This document shows positions 12,901 through 24,900 of a stretch of DNA of 64,000 bases, piece by piece; position 1 is the stretch's first letter; each line of letters begins with the position of its first letter. The notes under the pieces are model-generated. The model made no database searches, was not told where the DNA came from, and saw nothing but the letters and a program-made list of their open reading frames with translations. Origin of the DNA: Mactromeris polynyma. Its lineage: Eukaryota > Mollusca > Bivalvia > Venerida > Mactridae. The translations under genes and the position numbers were made by a program. The stretch is taken from the NCBI GenBank assembly GCA_032209605.1, contig JASFXZ010000074.1, forward strand, positions 124,001 to 188,000, written 5' to 3'.

Positions 12901-15900
12901 GTCTTCAATAAATAACAATCTCTGCAAATAAAAACGTTGTTTTATATTCACAAAATGAGAAAGTACAGTCAACTCTCATTATAATTTTACGACCACGTTT
13001 GTTCCTTGGATTTACATCGTTGTATTGAATATGTCATTATATTGTATATTCAATTTGATCAATTACTGAATAAGCAGATTTGTTCCTACCCAATTTGTGT
13101 CATTAAATGAATATTGCGTTGTAACGAATGTCAGTATATAACGAGAGTTGATTGTATCATGACAGAATATTTTTTCAAGAGAACAACTCTATTCATATCA
13201 GAAATAATGATTACTTAAATAAGGGCATACAACTTTAAGATCAGTGAGCATTTGTTCAAATCGCATTTTATATACTAATGTATACTAAAGTTTAAGTTAT
13301 TGTACTTCAGTTATATCAATCTTACTTTCTTCTATCAAACGTTCTTAGACGAAAGTTATGGATTTATAATTATGTCGTTTTTATTGTCAATATGTCAAAT
13401 TCAGAGAAATAAATGTATTTATGTCGACAAGAATGTCATTCCTTACCAAAGTGTTTTGCTTACATGAAATACCTAAACAATTTTATGCAGATTTAACTTT
13501 CAGATCAATTTGTTTACTGAGAAAGAATGCAGGAATGTGAAAGAAATAGGTACACTCAACAAAATATGTTGCCCAGCAACCTGGTGTTAATTCAGCCATT
13601 TTTTTCAAGTTTTTGGGAAGTATGGTGGGTCCTTTTGATAGGGGAAATTTGCATCAAGAATCACCAAATTTGGTACAGTATTTAAAAAAATTTACTGAAG
13701 GGGAATTTTCTTTTTAAGTAGGGGAACAATTTTTTTTTTTACAGGGAATGGGGCCCAATATCGTACCCAAATTTGCAATAAAAAAGGGCTGTACTTACAG
13801 GTAAATTAGTTTGACTCGGAGATCTCTCACCAAGAACATCATCCCCGTTGCTTTCCTCAATTTGAAAATCAAATGAAATATCAGCATCAGATATGGGAGA
13901 CAACTCACTACCTGTTGAAGAACGTTCTTGTCTCCCCTTATGCTGCATACTCAACATTTCAACACCTGTAAAAATATTTAATATAACTCAATACATGTTA
14001 AGGAATCCATTTACCAGTTTACATAAAATGAAAGTGACAACCAATACATGTATATAGCAAATAACAAAAATGTTAATGACATGAATGAAAATGAATGTGA
14101 TAGTGAATAACACAAAATGAAAATGAGTTTACAGAACTATAAAACGAAACCTTCTTAAAGCAGATCTACACATTTCAAGGTTAATCGTGACATGTTTATA
14201 AACCTAGGAAATAGTGATATCACATGTTGCGTTTTCTTGAAATGACGTCACTTACAGCAGAGGTTGTAAATCCCATACCAGTGCTCATATGATAGCTTTC
14301 CACCGACACTTAATACTATAGTATAATTAGTGTTATAATCTTCAGCAATGTGCATGTGCAGCAGTATATAAATAAATTATATAAATTCAAATAAAACAAT
14401 GAAATTGATCATTTTCCCTGATTTAATGTATATAATGAATTGGTAATAAATTACTTTACAATTACAAACAGATTTCAAAATGATCACTCTAAAAAGTAAC
14501 GAAATATTCCCATTCAAGTTTTTCTTTTTTGGTTCAGTATACAGTATATGGCGAATAACACAAAAATGAGAATGACAAAAATACAGTGAATAACACAAGA
14601 TGAAAACGACAAATTTTAAGACAGAAATTTACCCATTTCTAAGTTATCCTGAACTTCTTCTCGAGTACCAGACATAGAGTAGCCTCCCTTGTTTTTCATA
14701 AATGCCCCTCGACCTTTGGACGGCCTACTTCTGTTCGAATTCCATTCTGGATGGACTACTTCTCCGCGCGGGGATGTTGGACTTTTAGGAAGCTGGAATA
14801 AGATATCAAGTTTAGTTAACACATCACAGCTACCAGTAAATCTTCACATGAAGACCACACCAAAGTTAAGACCACCTCATTAATAAGATCATACACTCAC
14901 GAATCAAGTCTTCAATTGTCTTTCACATTTTAACTCATTCGTCAGATTACCTCATATATAACACCAACTTTTTCAGAACCAAATAATGGTGTTTAAGTAT
15001 TTAGGATCGAGGTTTCGCTATAATTAAATACAAAGTATGTATAAATGCAAATTGTAGGTGTGTGCCAAAATATTATAACTCATTTTCAGTAAAGATCGAA
15101 GCAGTTACGATAGTTTTAAAAATTACACCAAACACTGGATATAATCTGGTTGCTATGTATCGGAGACTTCAGTATAAAAACTGAGTAAAATTCCATCCTG
15201 GAACTGCTGATGCAAAATCCTGTTTCTTGTTACAGACGTAAAATCTGGATAAATATTCATAAATCACATGACAGGGCACTCGTTTGACCATTTTTTTGCG
15301 TCAATTTAAGAGTACAGTTACCCATTGAAAATTCTCTTTTCGAGGAGAGAAAATTCTAGTAAGATTAGTTGCGTTTGATCCACATTTATTAAAATATATT
15401 AAACCATTTGTCAAAAAATGCTGTAATCTTTTGTCATAATTGATTAAAATCAGAATAAAATCGTCCCCTTTTCAATCTTTGCCCCTTATTTGCATGGATA
15501 ACAGCCCCCAAAACCTGTGTGGTGTATTGCATGAGATCTTCTGTATAATTTGATCGCTGTGCTAAAATCTAAATATTTACCTAACACTCCATGCATTTTA
15601 ACATGATGATGATTTAACAAAATGACAGAATTTCAAGGTTTATATACACACCAAATCATTCATACAGTCATATATAACACCCTAATAAGATAAAACATAA
15701 AGTCACTCACTCAAGATAGGATATGTAGCGTGAAGATTAAAAGATTTTGACAAAAATAATTTACAAGCCGGCAAAGTTTGCAATTATTGAATTTGAAGGT
15801 AGCAAACAAAATGTAACATTGAATGGAGTTTATGAAAAGATATATGCATATAACTATGCATTAATCAGCACTGCAGGTGCTCATACAAATAAGCAAGGAG

Positions 15901-18900
15901 ACTTTGTCTCAAAGCATCTGATTGGTTGTTTCATAGCTCAGTTTTAAAATTGACCAATGGCAAGGCTTCATTCTCAGAATGGTATCTAAATTAGTGTCAT
16001 CTTGGTTATTGAAACAATATTATCATTTTAGTTGACTAAAATAATCCAATTTTAGACATTTGAACTTTTAGTGGATAAAAAACAACTATTGTAAGGCCAA
16101 AGTTATGAAAGTCTATGTTTCCTGTCTCCCGAACAAATGTGAAGTTAGTTTGGTTAGGTAGGCAAATATCTTTTTTAAACAATGCTTCTATTTGGTGTCT
16201 ACCTGTTAATAATAAAATTGCTCGACACAAATCAATAACATATTTTGGAGTAGAGCACTTTTTGCATTGGTTGGGATACAACAAACAAAGATTATTTTAA
16301 ATGTTGGCCTTATATGGTAAATATGACAGTAAAAACATGAAATAACAACACTGTCACAGGAATTAAGAAAAAACTACGATGTTCAAAATGTGAAGAAATT
16401 TACAAAAGCAAAATATAATAAAACAATGCATCAACTACAGAAAATAATAATATTCTACATATAAACTATAAATTTATAATCATTAGTATCATAAGAAAAT
16501 CTACACAACACTATATGAGCACCGCTGTACGATTTCCAACCTCCTCTTTAAGTGACGTCAATTCCAGAAAACGTCACATGTGGCGTCACCATATACTGAC
16601 AGTAAGCAATATGAAAACGAAGTGACCATATGGAACAAACATTGTTTCCAAGTTGCAAATAGTGACATCACATGTTGCGTTTTCTTGAAATGACGTCACT
16701 TACAAAAAAGGTTGTAAATCCTATAGCAGCGGTCATAATGGTACCTGGTCTGAAAACAATACAATTATATTTTAGATTTTTCTTGGACTGGTTTAGTTTT
16801 TTAGGCTTTAAGGAGTTGGGGCCAAATTTGTAGGGTAGGTCACGGTACCATAAACAATGTAAGGATTATTAGAATCTTTCACTGGCTTAGGTAAGGATAG
16901 AAATATCTGGCACGAGGGTTACTGTTTTGGCGGGAACGAAGCGGTGCCGATTTCCCGCAAAAACAGTTACCCGAGAGTCGGATATTTCTATCCGCGCACA
17001 GAGCCATTGAATGATTCTATTTCTTGCATAGCTTTTTTAAGATGTCAAGGATGAGATTGGTTATTTTTGCTTATTGTTACATATTATTGAGGGTGGGGGT
17101 GTAAGATAGAGTCTTCCATCATCAATGTCAAGGATGGAAATCCTGGTCTGGTATGCAAGAAAACCGGCGATTTAAAATATGGAATTGTTTGGTTACAGCA
17201 AGCAGCCCAATTTTGTCAATGCAATACTATTAAAATGATTGGACTCAGTTCATCATTAAAATGAATAAGACCGTGCTCGCACAAGCTGGACCAATCAGTG
17301 GCCTCCATTTCGACCATCTATATCACATGGTCAACGTTCATTAAGTAACCATGGTCTAAGCCCAAAGGTCAATCTCACGGCATTGCACATGTATGGTATA
17401 TATCTCTCATTCCTATATCCTATACACAACACCACTTGTATCCTACATGTAGATGGGTATTTAAACATCAATTGAGTCATCCGACACGAAATGTACCAGT
17501 TATGAAACCATTATCAAATTTTATATCCTTAAATGGATAATTATCTGTAAGGATGAGTTCACAAATTGAAAAGTAAACACAACTTATAATGAATGAAGCA
17601 ATTTATGTCAACACAAGTTTATATAAATTGCAAAATAATTAACATATTATCACGACTTCAGTTTACTCCACAGAGGTAATCATGTAATATTAATATACCG
17701 GTACAAGAAACGAAGATTCTGCTAAAATAAGAGACTGATATTAAGACAAATCTCAATTTGGATCTCTTGAACATTTTCTGAAAAAAAAACTCATATCTTT
17801 TTTGTTTTGTAATTCCTGATTACAAGTCCAGTCTCAGATGAGGAAAATCTCAACGCTTTGAGACATCATTTGAGCTGAGATTTAGCTCAGATTGAGATTC
17901 TTCGGGAGATTGGGGCCTGCCCTCATATGCCACTACATGTACATAAATACTAGTATATTATCTGCCTACATTTTTGAAGTGTCTTATTTCTTAAGCTTCA
18001 GTTAGCCACCCTTACATCCTATGCTACAGGTATGGAGTATTGTAACAGCAAGATTATACTAGGATATCAAGTAGCCTTATCTTATCTTATAAGCCTATTT
18101 TGTTGATAAACTTACATAATTTATGCTAAAAATACTGTACTGACATAAAATCAATTTTACATACAGTATTTGTTCCAACGAATGCACCTTTTGCACTAAA
18201 TGGATCCCTGTCATATTTTTGATATCTTATAAAAATAAGGTGTGAAAATGGTATTGATGTTTTGCTGCTGATCTCAAATTTTGCACACGATATCAAGTAC
18301 ACAGAAGTACTGTAAACATGTAATAGATCTGTGAAAAATGGACAAAGCTATAAAACTGAACATCAGTAACTCATCAGGGGACAAAACACTAATATTTGCA
18401 TTAGATACACCAGCCCTGCGTTCAGTTACAGCTTACAGTTGGTCACGTTTTGTTTTTTATCCCTGACCCACCATATCGCATTCACACCGGGAACCAAATT
18501 ACAAACGTTAGCCGCAAACACCTTTACTGAACGAACAGCGGGTCGGAGTTATGCAACATATATGTCATGTAAATTAGAACAAATACGGTAGTTGAAAGAT
18601 AATTAGGACAAAGATGGTAATAGTACATTCTAAATACAGTACAGGCAAATTACTGTTATTTTTTCTCTGACTATATTGAATAATCACAATAATTATCAAC
18701 AAGATTTCTTTAATTACGGCTAATTGAACTAAATATCAGTATCATTTTCTTCAACAAAGATTTATTAAGTCAATCATATGGGTAAACACGAACCATATCA
18801 ACCTGGACCTAGGTTGTTATGGAGATTTAGTACATGAAAAGATTGCTGAAGGTTATAACACTAATTATACTATAGTATTAAGCGTCAGTGGAGAACTTAG

Positions 18901-21900
18901 TATATGAGCGCTGCTATGCGATTTACAGTCTCTGCTGTAAGTGATGTCATTTCAAGAAAACGCAACATGTGATGTCACTATTTGCTAGCTCATCGTTTTC
19001 CTATTGCCACATGGGGAAAATATTGCTTTACAGACAGTACATTATGACGTCACATGTGACGTTTTCTGGAAATGATGTCAGCGGTGCTCAAATGCAAATT
19101 TTAAGAGATTATGACATTTCTAGAAGTCAGTAAATGGTGAACTATACAAGAAATCATCTTGTATATACAACTATTACAAGCATATTGTAGGGTAGACGCA
19201 AAACTTACGTCATAGCTTCTTTTTCTAATTAAATAGTTACAACAGCCTCGCGCTAAACTCTTAAAATACAAAATATTTTTACCAATGTTTCAGAAAAAGT
19301 AATTAATTATTTCAAATGCAATTAGCGAGCTGAGAGACAAAAACATCTACAAACAAACATAATAAATTACATTTTTGGTGGAAGACAATTGTAACTCCTG
19401 TGTATCTATGAAGGATTTACAGTAGTCTTCCACCAAACCCTCGAATCGTAATCTTACATAAAGATGTAAATTAAAAGTTTCATAACAACCGCAATGATCA
19501 GTGAACAGATTATGGAGATATCTTATAGTTACCGCATATAAATCTCGGCTGAAGTTCTTGTGAGACGTGTGAGTAAGACTAAGTTAAGGCCATCTTTAAA
19601 CAATTGTTTGTTTGCAGTTTCGTGACACAGAATATAAACAGTGAGAATGGTAGGTAGGTTTTTCTTTAGTTTAGTACTGTAATGACTAAAAGAACAAAAA
19701 ATAATTTCTCATCGATGAACCTGAAAAAATAATTTTAGTTGTGGCATTTTTCATGAGTCGGTTGCGTAACTGCAAACACACATTTTTACGGATGGCCTAA
19801 TCACAGAAAAGTTTAGTCAGCAGATGAAGTTTAATTATGTTGCCCTGAGGTTTCGGCACATGATATTATTTCAGTTTTTTGTAAATCTGATCAATGAATG
19901 TTCTTTCACCAACACATGAAAAGAATTATACAAATTTCACCCATTAATGGCCAGAATACAATTGCAAATTTTCAATTGAGCATATATTGCAGCGTGTGCA
20001 TTTTATTCATGCATCATATAAATCACCACATAATGCACCAGCCAACAGCTCCACCAATATACACCTCCAAGACTTGATACAAGATTTACAGACCAAATAG
20101 TTCCAAATACTATAAACTGATGATTAGTAGACCTGCTCTGCGTTCAGTAAAGGTGTTTGCGGCTAACATTTCATAACATTTGAAATTTGGTTCCCCGTGT
20201 GCAGACTGAATGCAATACGGTGGGCCAGGGATACAAAACAAAACAGTTTCGTAATGTGAGCAACTTTTAGCCATCACTGAACGCAGAGCTGTATTAATAA
20301 TTATGTTAACAGTTAATCACAATAGATCTAGGATAGCATAGGGAGTATATTGGATGCCAAACCTCAATGACAATAAGGTTGATATATTTATTTGTATTCG
20401 TGCTTCTTCTCGACGTCTGAAAACATAAACATTCGTAACAAATACAGTAAAACCTCATCTTAAGAACACCTCAATAATAAAACCACCTCAAAATTAAGAC
20501 CACACTTTTGAAGTCCATTTTCACTGTATTGCTCTCTATTCAACCTCAATATTAAGACCACCTCTATAAGAACACCAGTTTTCAAGGGTCTCAAAGGTGG
20601 ACTTATTATTGAGGTTTTGCAGTACAGTCAAACTTTGAATACCAACAATCTTATCAGTAACTGTCACAGACGACTAAACAATGTACAGTCACTGCTTCAA
20701 TCAAAGGACTGAAAGTGCACAATCTTCAATCAAAGGACTGAAAGTGCACAATCTTCAATCAAAGGACTGAAAGTGCACAATCTTCAATCAAAGGACTGAA
20801 AGTGCACAATCTTCAAAAGTAATGACCAGGATCAGGCTAATGTGTCCGAGTAATAACACTAACAGTTAGTCACACAAACACATGGCAATAAAGAACACAA
20901 ACAAAGATATCAAAAAAGTTTGAATACATAACGAAAACATAATGCAGAAAACAAACACTGATGGCATCACAATTTAAAAGATAGGTTCAATGTGCATTTA
21001 AAAAAAGAATGCTAAAACATTGGACAGACTTTATGCTGACAAGCAAAACGTGTAACTAAAGGCATATCCAACAACAGTGTGTACAAGACCACAAATTGAA
21101 ATCACCTATTGCAGGCCCTTAGCTAGATAAACAAACTTACAGAGGCAAAGTCAGTTCTAAGGCGTACTTGCCCGAATAACAAAAGAAGTTCTGATTTCTT
21201 ACACTATATATCGAGGGTTCAACGCACGACTATCGTAACTCCTATGTATTAACACTGGAGTTACGATAGTCTTGCACTGAAAGCCTCAAATTTTGAAACC
21301 TAAAGACAATTGACAGAGGCAAGTACTTGGGTTGCCTCATTGTAGCTATGGGCCTGAATTGGGCAGAGCATTGAAATATATATATTGGTGTGATAAGAGT
21401 GTTGTGAGGCAAAATAAAAATCAGGAAAGTAAAAGATTTGAACTACAGATTGTGTGCAGCAATCATTGTACTGACTGACCTCTGTTACAGAATGCTGTCT
21501 CTTTCTGAACCCTAACAAAATTAGAGAAGGGTCCTCATCTGTAGAACATGGACTCTCAACTTGATGAGAACTGGAATTGTCAACTAGTGGAGGGAAACTA
21601 AATCTGGGGCTCCCTACAGGGGAATTTGGGACAAACTTGTACTTAAAGGGGCCCATCTTAGGAAAACATCTACCACCATCATCCGTGTCAAGGGAATCAT
21701 GGGAACTTGAGTTTTCTCGATTAATCAACGATTCTGAAGATTCTAGACCCGAGTCTATAGAATCTAGCGTGTCACATGATGAACTCATTGATAATTCTAG
21801 ACTCTCCGAATCCTTAATGTCTGATGGGTGCAAACGAAAATCTTTCGATATACCTCCTAAGTGACCTTCATATTGATTACTGCGACACTTAAGACAGTCT

Positions 21901-24900
21901 AAAACTAAATCTGTGGAGACGTCCATTACCCCAGACCCCTTTAAACAATTGACATGGTGACTAAGATGGAGCTGGTGGGAAAAAACTTTATTGGAATGAC
22001 CTTGACCGATTTCATGGATATGAATGGATGGACTGTTGCTTCCGTTATGCTGAAATAATGATTTTATATATCAATTCCACATACATGTAGTGTAACAATA
22101 AACAACACCAAACTAACTTTACAAACAAACATATTTCAGGTCAAACACCATTAAAACAGTCATAATGTATCTATGTTCTGCTGAGGTCAAACAACACTAA
22201 AATATTTGAAAGTACACGAAATATACAGCTATCTTTTCACTGCAGTTCAAATTAATTCATATTCATAATTCAGCTTTCTGCATATTAAGTACTAAAATAA
22301 ATTCTGAATACTCGATGCAAGCCATACAAATTTGCAAAACTTGCCAGGTAAAATTTCACATAAAATACTCTGAAACAAGAATACATGCATAAAAGCTTAA
22401 GATAAATGGTTATCCAATACATGGCTATCAAATGATGTTATCAAAATTTTCTTCGAAGCATATGATTGTTAAGCTCATCCTTAATAAATTCAGGGATTTC
22501 CCTGACCCATAAAGCTTGAGTCCCTGACTCCCTTGTTCTAGGGACTCCCATTTTCAGCTAACTGTGCATCCCAGGGACCCCTAAAAAACTTTTGTCAAGT
22601 ATAAACTGCATATCTGGCACCCTACACATTTACTAAGGATCCCTAATTTTATCAAAAACAAGGGTCACAAAACCCCTAGCTGACAAATCCTAGGGTAAAC
22701 CCTGTGTCCCAGTATGATGCTATCAAAAGTCTTATGGTCATCCTTAATTAATTGTTGACTGCTGTATCCTGTAAAACCATATTTAGGGGAAAGTAGATTG
22801 GTTGATTATTGTTTAACTTTCGATATTCTTGTATACAGTGAAAATGATACAAAATTCTGCATAGTTTGTTTGGGTCATAGTTGAGTAGTGCAGTATGTTT
22901 TATATCTACTACCTATCTTTAACTTCCTGATTGAAATTGATCGATCATTGTATTTTCGTAAGCATACACATTAAATCCATTCTTATCTTGATGAGTCATA
23001 CAAATTTAATAGTATTTTTTAAACTTTTTTTCACTTCTACATTACACATTTGTATAAGGCAATTTTCAAAAAATTATTTGTGAACAGTATATAAAATTAT
23101 ACCCTTCTCAAACTTTAAGGGGTATGTCAGTAGGTCGCTTACATTTAAAAAAAAATGTATGCACTTGTTAAAACATAGAAAAATGACTTTTCCATGTGCA
23201 CCTGTTAAAACATGGAAAATGATTTTCCCATGTGAGACTGTTAAAATGTGCAAATGTTAAAGTTATACTATGCTAATTTTTTGTTCATTTGTTTGATTAA
23301 CCAAACATGAAAAATATATTTCCTATGGTTAAAACATCACTTAACATGCATTTATAAAGAATGAACTCATAATGTATTAATCCATATTTGTTGAAGAAAG
23401 ATGTTTGAACATCATAAAATTAAAAACAAATTCCATTTTTTTTAACAATCAGGCAAGTTTACAGGTTTTGAATGTAAGCAATATGATAAAAAAAGATTTT
23501 TTTCAATCGGTTTTACATTGCAATGGTTCTTATTAAAGATGTTTTAGCCAATGTAACAACAATACTGGATAAAGCCAATTCAAACATTTTATATTCAGAT
23601 GAGCCAGATACATCTTTAAAATATGGAAAAATGATTTTTCCATGTGACTGTTAAACATGGACTGTTAAACATACGACTGTTAAAATATGGAAAAATGATT
23701 TTCCATGTGCACCTGTTAAAACATGAACAATGTCAAGAAAACAAATATTTTGATGTTAGTTGGGACACCGCAAACACCAATTTGTAAATCATTTAAAATA
23801 GCAGTCAAGTTTACATATTTGTTCAGTTACCAAGACATTACTAAGCTATAGTCATTAGCGAGTGCAGAATGCATTGTTAGATTTGAACAAAGTCCAATAC
23901 AATGTTTGTGACAAATAACATGAAGATCCATCACTTGTGTTAATGTTATTGTGCCAGTGTTCAGAGATTAGATAACGTCAGCAACGGTATGTCAAATGTA
24001 TGTCAGTAAAATCAACATGAAGAACATTCATCTCATGTAGATCAAACACAGGACCTCCAATTTGATGGTATATATATAGTGTCCAGTACCACCTGCACTT
24101 GCCAGACAAGGATGAATCCATCGTCAGATGACCGTGCTACTTTAAGTTTCATCATTAAATTATGCTTTATAATCTGGGTTACTTAACAGGCAAACTGTGA
24201 TACTCATTAATAGTAAATGAAACATTTCATTGGATCTACAGTGAAAGTTTGACCAATGAAATAATGTATTACATCACCTTGTTCATAGGTAAACATACAA
24301 ATGTGACTTCATTTGAAGAGTATCAAATTATTACATGCATTTCCATTGGTCAGAAGGTGGCTCATTTTAAAATATTCATCCAAACAGACCTATGACAGTC
24401 AATACTCTCACCAATGAAATAATGTGTTACATCACCTTGTTAAGAGGTAAACAAGATTTTGACTTCAATTGAAGAGTATCAAATTAGTATGTGCATTTTC
24501 ATTGATCATTTTAAAATATTCATCCAAACAGACCTGTGACAGTCAATACTTCCACCTTGTATAATGTAGCAATGACAGAATGAGTTCTGATGATGGGTTA
24601 TATCAGAAAAATGACGTATTGTTAATCACTCCATGCATTAATGTTAATGTTATATTTGGGCAGGTTAGTATATGAGGTGCATGCCATGTCAAAGCCCCTT
24701 ATTATCTGACCTGTTTTATCCAAGAATCTGACTCTCCATTTTGGGAAGATAATTTAAGACCCCTAGGAAGGGTTGATGGACGTTTTGCTGGCTGAAAAAT
24801 GATCATCATCACTGAATTATAAACGAACTGGCTTGAAATATCACCAAGCAATTTAAGTAGGAAATTATTTCCTGCAATAGACATTTGATTGATCAATCCA

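Noticed and set aside
20698..20815. CRISPR-like array of 29-bp repeats
   Set aside because: The repeats are directly abutted without spacers, in an intron of an animal gene; it is a minisatellite.
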